A DNA stretch of 18,450 nt. It comes from Prevotellaceae bacterium. GTDB lineage: Bacteria; Bacteroidota; Bacteroidia; Bacteroidales; Bacteroidaceae. The stretch spans positions 1 to 18,450 of the forward strand of contig JAISIB010000033.1 of the NCBI GenBank assembly GCA_031262265.1, written 5' to 3'. Both the position numbers and the translations under genes were made by a program. Under the pieces are notes generated by a model. It searched no databases and had not been told where the DNA came from. It was given only the letters and a program-made list of their open reading frames with translations. Of this stretch, positions 1 through 7,865 are shown piece after piece. The stretch's first letter is position 1, and each line of letters opens with the position of its first letter.

Positions 1-43
1 AAAACAGCCTAAAACCTTGCTCGGGGGCTTCAAACCCTTTTCG

Positions 44-51
44 TATCTTTG
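44..51 (+). promoter_or_regulatory. Bacteroidetes-type -7 promoter element (TATCTTTG), distal
   Basis: TATCTTTG matches the Bacteroidetes -7 consensus TAnnTTTG exactly. No good -33 TTTG lies at the usual 19-21 nt upstream. It would start RNA about at position 58 and could give the V-ATPase operon a long leader or drive only the 17-codon ORF at 56-109. Motif match only. Confidence 0.4.
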
Positions 52-55
52 TGGC

Positions 56-109
56 ATGAAACGATTAAGCCACATCAAGAAAACAACTGACATGGGAGAG
101 AGGAAATAA
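56..109 (+). CDS. Possible 17-codon mini-ORF / leader peptide
   Basis: ATG at 56 opens a 17-residue basic frame (MKRLSHIKKTTDMGERK) ending in TAA at 107-109. It begins 4 nt after a TATCTTTG promoter element, so a transcript would be nearly leaderless. There is no homology I recognise, no signal peptide and no codon-use evidence. It could be a leader peptide of the downstream ATPase operon or pure chance; chance is the more likely reading. Confidence 0.15.
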   Translation: MKRLSHIKKTTDMGERK

Positions 110-158
110 ACGGGGAGCGATACTTTCAATATAACACAGAAAATGGCACTTTTGCCGT

Positions 159-175
159 TAATTTATTATAAATTA
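159..175. repeat. 17-bp perfect AT palindrome upstream of V-ATPase promoter
   Basis: TAATTTAT-T-ATAAATTA is a perfect inverted repeat around a single central base. It ends 34 nt before the -7 element at 210. The position would suit an activator or operator site, but an all-A/T palindrome in an A/T-rich leader arises easily by chance. Confidence 0.3.
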
Positions 176-209
176 CATTGAATTTAGACATATTTCATTC
201 GGAAATACA

Positions 210-217
210 TATCTTTG
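210..217 (+). promoter_or_regulatory. Promoter -7 element of the V-type ATPase operon (TATCTTTG)
   Basis: Exact match to the Bacteroidetes -7 consensus TAnnTTTG, 54 nt before the subunit E start codon. The -33 element is poorly matched (TTTAG near 183-187). A start site about 7 nt downstream would leave a leader of roughly 45-50 nt. Together with the terminator at 7807-7846 this frames a seven-gene transcript. Confidence 0.6.
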
Positions 218-271
218 TAGGGTAGACTTAAAACTATATTTGGGAACAAAAACTCAATAACCATTCTGCGT

Positions 272-862
272 ATGGAGAACAAAATACAAATACTGGCCGA
301 TAAGGTTTATCGGGAAGGTGTAGAAAAAGGAAATGCGGAAGCCGGACGTATCATTCAGGCAGCCAAAGACGAGGCGGCGTCTATCTTGAATGCCGCGCGC
401 AAAGAAGCCGAAGAAGTCATTGCCGGTGCGCGCAAAGAAGCCGAAGGGTTGTCCGAACACACCAAGTCGGAATTGAAACTATTCGCCGGACAAGCCGTCA
501 ACGCCTTAAAGACGGAAATCGCCAACGTCGTAACCGACCGCATCGTGCAACAGTCCGTCGAAGGGTTTACGGCCGACAAAGACGCACTCAATCAATTCAT
601 CGTCGCATTGGCGAGCAAGTGGAGCACCGACGAACCGATCGTTTTACAGACAGCCGAGTCCGAGAATCTCAAAAAATACTTCACGGTGCATGCCAAAGGC
701 TTGCTCGACAAAGGCGTAACCATCGAACAGGTGAATGGGCTGAAAACCTTGTTCACGGTGATGCCTGCCGACGGTTCCTACAAAGTCAACTTCGGAGAGG
801 ATGAATTCGTGAACTATTTCAAGGCATTCTTGCGGCCGCAACTCGTGGAGATGTTGTTCTGA
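272..862 (+). CDS. atpE: V-type ATP synthase subunit E (peripheral stalk)
   Basis: This 196-residue protein is the peripheral-stalk subunit E, which links the catalytic A3B3 head to membrane subunit I and resists rotor torque. Residues about 15-70 are an Ala/Glu/Lys-rich helix with an 11-residue periodicity, expected for the right-handed coiled coil of E/G stalks. The rest is a mixed alpha/beta head that binds A/B. It is first in the E-DUF2764-A-B-D-I-K operon, and its stop is 3 nt before the next ATG. The start at 272 has no Shine-Dalgarno, as usual in Bacteroidetes. Its normal partner, subunit G, is not encoded here. A 19-bp direct repeat lies inside the coiled-coil part. The symbol is the V-ATPase name (ntpE) and is not the F-type c subunit. 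Confidence 0.88.
   Translation: MENKIQILADKVYREGVEKGNAEAGRIIQAAKDEAASILNAARKEAEEVIAGARKEAEGLSEHTKSELKLFAGQAVNALKTEIANVVTDRIVQQSVEGFTADKDALNQFIVALASKWSTDEPIVLQTAESENLKKYFTVHAKGLLDKGVTIEQVNGLKTLFTVMPADGSYKVNFGEDEFVNYFKAFLRPQLVEMLF
395..446 (+). repeat. 19-bp direct repeat in the subunit E coiled coil
   Basis: GCGCGCAAAGAAGCCGAAG occurs at 395-413 and again at 428-446. The 33-bp offset is exactly 11 codons, one hendecad turn of the stalk helix, and encodes a repeated ARKEAE motif. It looks like local duplication kept in register with the coiled coil, not a regulatory repeat. Confidence 0.7.
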
Positions 863-865
863 TAT

Positions 866-1714
866 ATGAGCAATTACTATTACTTGGTAGCCGGATTACC
901 CGAACTCTCGCCGGACGACAACAAGTTGGCTCGTACGATCGCAGATTTTCGGATGGAGCTATATCCCTTTCTGACGACGGAAGACAAGCGGTTGGTCGAC
1001 CTGTTCTACTTGCAGTACGACAACGCCAACGTGTTGAAGCGATTGCGAGACAAGGACGCCCTCATAGACGAACGGGGGAACTACACGTCGGACGAACTGA
1101 CGGATGCGTTGTTCTGTCTGAAAGACGGGGATGCAGCGAACACGTATCGTAGATGGCCGGAATACCTAAAAACGTTTATTCGGGAATATCACCAAACGGG
1201 GACGGATACGCCCGTCTATCTATTGGAGAATCGGTTGGCAGCAGGATACTACGTCTACGGAAGACAGTGCCGCAACGAGTTCGTCGCCGCCTGGTTCGCG
1301 TTCAACGAAGACCTAAACAACGTGTTGACGGCACTGACGGCTCGTAAATACAAACTCTCTCTTTCCGAGTACGTCGTAGGAGAAGGAGCAATCGCGGAGG
1401 TACTGCGGACTTCTCAGGCACGCGACTTCGGAATCCTCAACGAGGTGGATAGGTTTGAAGAGTTGTTGAAGATTAGCGAATCGGAGCCGATGGAACGTGA
1501 GCGCAGAATAGACTTGCTCCGCTGGCGATGGTTGGAAGAGCATACCGTATTTAAATACTTCTCCGTAGAGCGGCTGTTCGTCTTCTTGTTGCAAACGTCT
1601 ATACTCGAACGCTGGACGGCGTTGGACAAACAGACGGGCGGCGAGAAGTTCCGAGAAATACTCAACGACTTGAAGCGCGAGGTGCAAGTGCCCGCAGAGT
1701 TTCGTAAACAATAA
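866..1714 (+). CDS. DUF2764 family protein, probable V-ATPase subunit C equivalent
   Basis: This 282-residue soluble protein begins MSNYYYLVAGLPEL and matches what I know of the DUF2764 family, which has no assigned biochemical role. It is predicted largely helical, with no signal peptide or membrane segment. It sits between E and A, where subunit C (NtpC) is encoded in other V/A-ATPase operons; Chlamydia and Borrelia also have an uncharacterised gene at this place. The C-terminal stretch (about 235-275: YFSVERLFVFLL, then a helix with GGEKFREIL) resembles the way subunit C repeats end, but this is resemblance by eye only. Spacing is 3 nt from E and 17 nt to A. I infer that it is the funnel-like link between central stalk and K ring. 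Family call likely; role is inference. Confidence 0.8.
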   Translation: MSNYYYLVAGLPELSPDDNKLARTIADFRMELYPFLTTEDKRLVDLFYLQYDNANVLKRLRDKDALIDERGNYTSDELTDALFCLKDGDAANTYRRWPEYLKTFIREYHQTGTDTPVYLLENRLAAGYYVYGRQCRNEFVAAWFAFNEDLNNVLTALTARKYKLSLSEYVVGEGAIAEVLRTSQARDFGILNEVDRFEELLKISESEPMERERRIDLLRWRWLEEHTVFKYFSVERLFVFLLQTSILERWTALDKQTGGEKFREILNDLKREVQVPAEFRKQ

Positions 1715-1731
1715 AGTAAGATAAAAGATAT

Positions 1732-3492
1732 ATGGCTACAAAAGGAACAGTCAATGGCATTATAGCCAATATGGTGACTCTCGTGGTGGACGGGGCGGTA
1801 GCACAGAATGAGATATGCTACATCTCGCTCGGTAACGACCGCTTGATGGCAGAGGTTATCAAGGTGGTCGGCAAGAACGTGTACGTGCAAGTGTTTGAGA
1901 GCACGCGCGGACTGAAAGTAGGTGCGCAGGCCGAATTTACCGGCCACATGCTCGAAGTAACGTTGGGACCGGGTATGCTATCTCGCAATTACGACGGTTT
2001 GCAGAACGACCTCGACAAGATGGATGGCGTCTTTCTGAAACGCGGACAATATACCTTCCCGTTGAACAAGGAAGCCAAGTGGCATTTCGTTCCGTTGGTT
2101 CAAGCGGGAGACCGAGTGCAGGCCGCCGCTTGGCTGGGGCAAGTGGACGAGAACTTCCAACCGTTGAAAATCATGGTACCCTTCGGATGGCAAGGCGTCT
2201 ATACGGTGAAGTCCGTCGTTGCGGAAGGAGATTATACCATCTACGACCCCATCGCCGTGCTGACCGATGCGCAAGGCAACGACCATCCGGTGGATATGGT
2301 ACAGAAATGGCCGGTGAAGAAAGCCATGCTCAACTATAAAGAGAAACCGCGTCCCTTCAAACTACTCGAAACGGGCGTGCGCGTGATAGATACGTTGAAT
2401 CCGATCGTCGAGGGAGGTACGGGATTCATCCCCGGTCCGTTCGGCACGGGAAAGACGGTGCTCCAACACGCTATCTCCAAACAGGCCGAAGCCGACATCG
2501 TAATCATTGCAGCCTGCGGCGAGCGGGCGAACGAAGTAGTGGAAATCTTCACGGAATTCCCCGAGCTGGTCGACCCTCACACGGGGCGTCAGTTGATGGA
2601 ACGAACGATTATCATCGCCAACACGTCCAACATGCCGGTGGCCGCTCGCGAGGCGTCCGTCTACACGGCCATGACCATTGCCGAGTACTATCGGGCGATG
2701 GGATTGAAGATTCTGTTGATGGCCGACTCCACTTCCCGTTGGGCGCAAGCGTTGCGCGAGATGTCCAACCGAATGGAAGAACTGCCCGGACCGGATGCGT
2801 TCCCGATGGACTTGTCCGCTATCATTTCCAACTTCTACGGTCGTGCGGGATACGTGCAACTACACAACGGCAGCACAGGCTCCATCACGTTCATCGGCAC
2901 GGTTTCCCCTGCCGGCGGTAACCTGAAAGAACCGGTGACGGAAAACACGAAAAAGGTGGCGCGTTGCTTCTACGCGCTCGAACAAGAGCGTGCCGACAAG
3001 AAAAGGTATCCGGCCGTCAACCCGATAGATTCTTATTCCAAATACATCGAGTATCCGGAGTTCGAGAAATACATAGCCGGCGTGATTAACGACGAGTGGA
3101 TAGGTAAGGTCAACGAGTTGAAGACCCGCCTGCAACGCGGCAAGGAAATCGCCGAGCAAATCAATATCTTGGGCGACGACGGCGTTCCCGTAGACTACCA
3201 TGTCATCTTCTGGAAATCCGAATTGATAGACTTCGTTATCTTGCAGCAAGACGCTTTCGACGATATAGACGCCGTGACGCCGTTGAAGAGACAAGAGGAA
3301 AGCGTCAATCTGATTATCGATATTTGCCATACCGAGTTTAGGTTCGACCATTTCAACGAGGTGATGGACTACTTTAAGACGATGATAAATCTCTGTAAGC
3401 AGATGAACTATGCCGCTTATGAGTCCGAAGAGTACCGCGACTGTCAACAGCAAGTACGCGCTTTGGTAGCCGAACGCGCCGCGAACGTATAA
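1732..3492 (+). CDS. atpA: V-type ATP synthase catalytic subunit A
   Basis: The 586-residue catalytic subunit hydrolyses or makes ATP at the A/B interfaces of the A3B3 head. In order: an N-terminal beta-barrel (about 1-70), the non-homologous bulge that marks V/A-type A subunits (about 110-190), and the nucleotide-binding domain with P-loop GPFGTGKT at about 235-242 (Lys 241). The catalytic-glutamate segment ACGERANE and the MADSTSRWAQALRE block follow, then a helical C-terminal domain. Length matches the family (about 580-600). The common P-loop is GPFGSGKT; Thr for Ser is conservative. It is the third gene of the operon, 21 nt ahead of subunit B. Confidence 0.96.
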   Translation: MATKGTVNGIIANMVTLVVDGAVAQNEICYISLGNDRLMAEVIKVVGKNVYVQVFESTRGLKVGAQAEFTGHMLEVTLGPGMLSRNYDGLQNDLDKMDGVFLKRGQYTFPLNKEAKWHFVPLVQAGDRVQAAAWLGQVDENFQPLKIMVPFGWQGVYTVKSVVAEGDYTIYDPIAVLTDAQGNDHPVDMVQKWPVKKAMLNYKEKPRPFKLLETGVRVIDTLNPIVEGGTGFIPGPFGTGKTVLQHAISKQAEADIVIIAACGERANEVVEIFTEFPELVDPHTGRQLMERTIIIANTSNMPVAAREASVYTAMTIAEYYRAMGLKILLMADSTSRWAQALREMSNRMEELPGPDAFPMDLSAIISNFYGRAGYVQLHNGSTGSITFIGTVSPAGGNLKEPVTENTKKVARCFYALEQERADKKRYPAVNPIDSYSKYIEYPEFEKYIAGVINDEWIGKVNELKTRLQRGKEIAEQINILGDDGVPVDYHVIFWKSELIDFVILQQDAFDDIDAVTPLKRQEESVNLIIDICHTEFRFDHFNEVMDYFKTMINLCKQMNYAAYESEEYRDCQQQVRALVAERAANV

Positions 3493-3513
3493 CCCTCCAT
3501 AGTAAGAAAGACA

Positions 3514-4842
3514 ATGGCAACAACAGCATTCCAAAAGATATATACGAAGGTTACGCAAATAACCAAAGCGACCTGCTCGCTGAAAGCGACGGGTGTAGGA
3601 TATGACGAACTGGCCACCGTAGACGGGAAACTGGCACAAGTGGTGAAAATAGTCGGCGACGACGTGACGCTGCAAGTCTTCGAGGGAACGGAAGGCATTC
3701 CTACGAATGCGGAAATCGTGTTCTTGGGAAAAGCTCCGACCTTGAAAGTGAGCGAACAATTGGCCGGACGCTTCTTCAACGCATTCGGACAACCGATTGA
3801 CGGCGGCACGGAGATAGAAGGCACGGAAATAGAAATCGGCGGGCCATCGGTGAATCCGGTGCGCCGTAAGCAACCGTCGGAACTCATTGCGACGGGAATT
3901 GCCGGCATAGACTTGAACAACACGCTGGTATCCGGACAGAAGATTCCTTTCTTCGCCGACCCCGACCAACCGTACAATCAGGTCATGGCCAACGTGGCCT
4001 TGCGTGCGCAAACCGATAAGATTATCTTAGGCGGTATGGGTATGACGAACGACGACTACCTGTACTTCAAGAACATCTTCTCCAATGCCGGCGCGCTCGA
4101 CCGTATCGTTTGCTTCATGAACACGACGGAGAACCCTCCCGTAGAACGTTTGCTCGTGCCCGACATGGCACTGACAGCTGCCGAATACTTCGCCGTACAA
4201 AACAACGAGAAAGTATTGGTACTGCTGACGGATATGACCTCCTACGCCGATGCGTTGGCTATCGTATCCAACCGTATGGACCAGATACCGTCGAAAGACT
4301 CGATGCCCGGTTCGATCTATTCCGATTTGGCTAAGATATATGAGAAAGCGGTACAGTTCCCGTCGGGCGGTTCTATTACCATTATCGCCGTGACTACCCT
4401 TTCGGGCGGAGACATCACGCATGCCGTTCCCGACAATACGGGATACATCACCGAAGGACAGCTCTTCTTGCGCCGCGATTCGGATATAGGCAAAGTCATC
4501 ATCGACCCGTTCCGTTCACTCTCCCGTCTGAAACAATTGGTCATCGGAAAGAAGACACGTCGCGACCATCCGCAAGTGATGAACGCCGCCGTGCGCCTGT
4601 ATGCCGACGCAGCCAATGCCAAGACTAAGATGGAAAACGGCTTCGACCTGACGAACTACGACGAACGAGCATTGGCTTTTGCCAAAGACTACTCCAACCG
4701 GCTACTGGCCATCGACGTCAATCTGAATACGACCGAGATGTTGGACGTAGCTTGGGAGTTGTTTGCGAAATACTTCCGTCCCGAAGAAGTGAATATAAAG
4801 AAAGATCTGACAGACGAGTTCTGGAAAAATCAACCGCAATAG
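3514..4842 (+). CDS. atpB: V-type ATP synthase subunit B
   Basis: This 442-residue non-catalytic nucleotide-binding subunit alternates with A in the head. The beta-barrel holds a VGYDELATVDG stretch, and the region that would be a P-loop is degenerate (GQKIPFFADPDQPYNQ, about 140-155), as is normal for B. Later landmarks are LLTDMTSYADALAIVSNRMD, the GSITIIAV strand, and the FRSLSRLK motif, whose Arg 338 corresponds to the arginine finger that reaches into the A active site. Length is typical for the bacterial family (about 430-470). It is 3 nt ahead of subunit D. Confidence 0.96.
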   Translation: MATTAFQKIYTKVTQITKATCSLKATGVGYDELATVDGKLAQVVKIVGDDVTLQVFEGTEGIPTNAEIVFLGKAPTLKVSEQLAGRFFNAFGQPIDGGTEIEGTEIEIGGPSVNPVRRKQPSELIATGIAGIDLNNTLVSGQKIPFFADPDQPYNQVMANVALRAQTDKIILGGMGMTNDDYLYFKNIFSNAGALDRIVCFMNTTENPPVERLLVPDMALTAAEYFAVQNNEKVLVLLTDMTSYADALAIVSNRMDQIPSKDSMPGSIYSDLAKIYEKAVQFPSGGSITIIAVTTLSGGDITHAVPDNTGYITEGQLFLRRDSDIGKVIIDPFRSLSRLKQLVIGKKTRRDHPQVMNAAVRLYADAANAKTKMENGFDLTNYDERALAFAKDYSNRLLAIDVNLNTTEMLDVAWELFAKYFRPEEVNIKKDLTDEFWKNQPQ

Positions 4843-4845
4843 AAC

Positions 4846-5448
4846 ATGGCTATTAAGTTTCAATACAACAAAACCTCGCTGCAACAGCTCGAGAAACAAC
4901 TGAAAATTCGTGTCCGCACGCTGCCTATCATTAAGAATAAGGAGAGTGCGCTGCGAATGGAAGTGAAGCGTTGCAAAGAAGACGTTGTGGAGTTGGAAGA
5001 AGCGTTGGAGCAACGTATTCATGCCTACGAGGCGATGTTCGCCTTGTGGAATGAATTCGACGCCTCGCTGTTGGCCGTCAAAGACGTGAACTTGGGAGTA
5101 AAAAAGATTGCCGGCGTACGCGTCCCCGTCTTACAATGCGTGGATTTTGAGCTACGTCCGTTTAGTCTCTTCAACGCGCCTAAATGGTATGCCGACGGCA
5201 TTCACATCCTTCAACAGCTGGCAAAGACAGCGATTGAACGCGAGTTTACCGTAGCCAAACTGAGCCTTTTGGAGCATGCCCGCAAGAAAACGACTCAGAA
5301 GGTGAACCTTTTCGAGAAGGTGCAGATTCCCGGCTACCAAGATGCGCTGAGAAAAATCAAACGATTTATGGAAGACGAAGAGAATCTCTCCAAATCTTCA
5401 CAGAAAATCATGAAGTCGCAACAAGAGAAACGAAAGGAGGCTGTATGA
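4846..5448 (+). CDS. atpD: V-type ATP synthase subunit D (central rotor shaft)
   Basis: This 200-residue protein forms the rotating central shaft inside the A3B3 head, analogous to gamma of F-type enzymes. It has the usual layout: an N-terminal helix (about 8-65, starting FQYNKTSLQQLEKQL), a short central insert, and a long C-terminal helix (about 120-198) rich in Lys and Glu. Subunit F, which normally caps this shaft, is not encoded in the operon. Its stop codon overlaps the start of subunit I as ATGA, suggesting translational coupling between a rotor and a stator part. Confidence 0.9.
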   Translation: MAIKFQYNKTSLQQLEKQLKIRVRTLPIIKNKESALRMEVKRCKEDVVELEEALEQRIHAYEAMFALWNEFDASLLAVKDVNLGVKKIAGVRVPVLQCVDFELRPFSLFNAPKWYADGIHILQQLAKTAIEREFTVAKLSLLEHARKKTTQKVNLFEKVQIPGYQDALRKIKRFMEDEENLSKSSQKIMKSQQEKRKEAV

Positions 5449-7292
5449 TAGCAAAAATGCAGAAACTGACCTTTCTGATTTATCATAAGGAATACGAAGA
5501 CTTCTTGCAGCACCTGCGCCGCTTAGGCGTGGTGCATGTGGAAACCAAACAGGAAGGCAGCCTGAACTCTCCGGAACTGGAAGAAAAGCTGAAACTCCGC
5601 AATGACCTGCAAACCACCGAGCACTATTTGTCCGCATACGTCGACCCGGCACAGAAGACCGAGACCGCATCGCCCCCGACGGCCGTACGCGGTCTGGCAG
5701 TGGTGAAAGACGTGGAACGGCTGAAAGCCGAGCAGGAACAATGGACGGTCAAGCTACAAAACGTACAGAAAGATCTTGAACAGATGAAGCCGTGGGGCAA
5801 TTTCGATTTCAACCTATTGAACAAAATCGAAGAAGCGGGTTATCGATTCTTTTTCTATGCCTGTCCGCTCAAAGATTTCCGTCCGGAATGGGAAGAAGAA
5901 TACGAGGCGGTGATTGTCAACGACACGGGCACGAACGTTTATTTCGTCATCGTGAGCCGTAGCGGACAACGCTTGCCGCTCGATCTGGAACAGGCGCACA
6001 TCCCGGCGCGTTCGTTATCCGATTTACAAAGGGAAGAAAATGAAAATCATACGAGGATAGAAGACGTACGTACGCAGTTGGCGATCATCGCAAACACGGA
6101 AATGACTTCCTTGCATGCGGCTCAGCAAGAATTGGAAAGCCAAATCGAGTTTTCCGAAGTAGCGTTGAGCGGCGACTCACTGGCTGCCGACAAAATGCTC
6201 ATGTTGCAGGGATGGGTACCCGAAGAGAAAGCGCAAGCACTGACCGATTTCTTGGAAGAAGGCTCGTACTTTTACGAACGAGAACCCGTGACGGCGGAAG
6301 ACGATGTGCCTATCCTGCTACACAACAACTCGTTTGCCAAGCTCTTCGAGCCGATCACGCGCATGTATGCCTTACCTAATTATACCGAACTCGATCCTAC
6401 GCCGCTTTTCGCGCCTTTCTTTATGCTCTTCTTCGGATTGTGTATGGGCGACGGCGGCTACGGGCTGATTATCCTGGCCGTATGCTTGGCGTTGATGAAG
6501 AAGGTATCTCCCGCTCTGCGTGGCATTCTTAAACTGGGAGCATACATGGGCGGCATGACGATTGTCGTAGGCATTCTGACGGGCTGCTTCTTCGGCGTCT
6601 CGTTGGATTCGATGGAATGGGGCTGGCTGAAAGGCGTAAAAGACTACTTCGTGACCGAAAAGAACTACGCCGAAGACTTGGGCGGCTACAATCCGCTGAT
6701 GGTCTTTGCTCTCGCTATCGGCGTCGTACAGATACTGTTCGGGATGGGCGCCAGTGTCGTCAAGATAGCCAAGCAACAGGGGATGAAATATGCTTGGGCG
6801 AGGCTGTCATGGCTCGTTGCCATCGTCACGCTCGGCATAACCTTCGGATTACCGATGCTGGGCATCTCACTGGGTAGCCTCGTCTACGGTTGCTACGCAC
6901 TGCTGGCCGTATGCGCCGTGTTCATCTTTTTCTATAACTCACCCGATAAGAATATTTTTGTCAATGTCGGCCTCTCTTTATGGGATACCTTCAATATGGC
7001 AACCGGTTTGTTAGGCGATACGCTCTCTTACATCCGCTTGTTTGCGCTTGGTCTGACCGGCGGAATCTTGGGTGGCGTATTCAATTCATTGGCTTTCGAT
7101 CTGACGGCTTCGTTGCCTTTCGTATTGAAGTTCTTCGCCGTACTATTGATCTTGTTAATCGGACACTCCATCAATTTCGGTTTGTGTATTATCGCCTCGC
7201 TGGTACACCCCATGCGCCTGACATTCGTCGAATTCTACAAGAACGAAGGTTTCGAGGGCGGCGGTCGTGCATACAAACCATTTAGGGCTTAA
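5445..7292 (+). CDS. atpI: V-type ATP synthase subunit I (membrane stator, a-type)
   Basis: The 615-residue stator subunit carries the ion half-channels. Residues 1 to about 310 form the cytoplasmic arm with two coiled-coil stretches. From about 320 (APFFMLFFGLCMGDGGYG) there are seven to eight membrane helices. The two essential arginines of the family are present: Arg 531 in SYIRLFALGL and Arg 591 in HPMRLTFVEFY, followed by the conserved GGGRAYKPF end. It is at the short end of the family (about 600-760). ATG at 5445 overlaps the subunit D stop; ATG at 5457 is an alternative start. K follows after 37 nt. Confidence 0.94.
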   Translation: MIAKMQKLTFLIYHKEYEDFLQHLRRLGVVHVETKQEGSLNSPELEEKLKLRNDLQTTEHYLSAYVDPAQKTETASPPTAVRGLAVVKDVERLKAEQEQWTVKLQNVQKDLEQMKPWGNFDFNLLNKIEEAGYRFFFYACPLKDFRPEWEEEYEAVIVNDTGTNVYFVIVSRSGQRLPLDLEQAHIPARSLSDLQREENENHTRIEDVRTQLAIIANTEMTSLHAAQQELESQIEFSEVALSGDSLAADKMLMLQGWVPEEKAQALTDFLEEGSYFYEREPVTAEDDVPILLHNNSFAKLFEPITRMYALPNYTELDPTPLFAPFFMLFFGLCMGDGGYGLIILAVCLALMKKVSPALRGILKLGAYMGGMTIVVGILTGCFFGVSLDSMEWGWLKGVKDYFVTEKNYAEDLGGYNPLMVFALAIGVVQILFGMGASVVKIAKQQGMKYAWARLSWLVAIVTLGITFGLPMLGISLGSLVYGCYALLAVCAVFIFFYNSPDKNIFVNVGLSLWDTFNMATGLLGDTLSYIRLFALGLTGGILGGVFNSLAFDLTASLPFVLKFFAVLLILLIGHSINFGLCIIASLVHPMRLTFVEFYKNEGFEGGGRAYKPFRA

Positions 7293-7329
7293 AAGAAACT
7301 ATTTAATCATTCATAAAATAAATACTATT

Positions 7330-7782
7330 ATGGAACCCATTGTATTAGCTTATTTAGGTATCGCGTTGCTGGTTGGCCTTTCAGGAACGGGCAGCGCGTA
7401 TGGCACCACCATTTGCGGAAACACCGCCTTGGGTGCTATGAAAAAGAACTCGAAATCGAGCGGTTTGTACATCGCTCTATCGGCTATCCCCTCTTCGCAA
7501 GGATTGTACGGCTTCATCGGCTACTTCTTGTTGAGTAGTTATCTACTGCCCGACATGACTTGGTACGCCGCCGCCGCCGTCTTCGGAGCCGGCTTAGGTT
7601 TGGGACTGGTAGCTCTCTTCTCGGCCATTCGCCAAGCGCAAGTCTGTGCCAACGGTATCGTGTCTATCGGCAACGGAGAGAACGTATTCGGTACGACGAT
7701 GATTCTCGCCGTATTCCCCGAGCTGTATGCTATCCTCGCTTTGTTGGTGCTAATCCTGATTACCGGACTTATACCGAGCTAA
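7330..7782 (+). CDS. atpK: V-type ATP synthase subunit K (rotor ring proteolipid)
   Basis: This 150-residue proteolipid forms the rotating membrane ring, with four helices in two hairpins (about 5-27, 46-72, 80-110, 121-147). The ion-carrying carboxylate is Glu 131 in FPELYAIL of helix 4. Ser 56 and Gln 57 in IPSSQGLYGF and Gln 102 in SAIRQAQ match Thr 64, Gln 65 and Gln 110 of E. hirae NtpK, which with Glu 139 bind Na+. I therefore infer a Na+-translocating ring. The start at 7330 is preferred over an in-frame ATG at 7267, which overlaps subunit I and adds 21 polar residues before helix 1. It is the last gene before the terminator. Confidence 0.93.
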   Translation: MEPIVLAYLGIALLVGLSGTGSAYGTTICGNTALGAMKKNSKSSGLYIALSAIPSSQGLYGFIGYFLLSSYLLPDMTWYAAAAVFGAGLGLGLVALFSAIRQAQVCANGIVSIGNGENVFGTTMILAVFPELYAILALLVLILITGLIPS

Positions 7783-7806
7783 CCCCGATTGTACGCTATA
7801 ATTAAC

Positions 7807-7846
7807 GAGGCTGTCTGCAAAATATACAGGCAGCCTCTGTTTTTTT
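7807..7846 (+). terminator. Rho-independent terminator of the V-ATPase operon
   Basis: An 11-bp stem with one G-U pair (GAGGCTGTCTG at 7807-7817 with CAGGCAGCCTC at 7827-7837) and a 9-nt loop is followed by TGTTTTTTT. It lies 25 nt after the subunit K stop. The T tract fits + strand transcription; on the minus strand only a weak T-poor tail follows, so it may serve the DUF1648 gene poorly. Confidence 0.88.
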
Positions 7847-7865
7847 GGTTATCTGTTTGTAGGAG

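Noticed and set aside
1414..1947. 177-codon minus-strand frame over the DUF2764 and subunit A genes
   Set aside because: Antisense shadow with low-complexity Ser/Arg composition and no recognisable domain.
2860..4011. 383-codon open frame on the minus strand across the A/B junction
   Set aside because: It lies wholly antisense to two well-recognised ATPase genes, has no family features and reflects codon bias of the true frames.
272..7782. Search for small genes encoding V-ATPase subunits F or G within the operon
   Set aside because: The largest gap between genes is 37 nt and all in-gene alternative frames are shadows, so neither subunit is encoded here.
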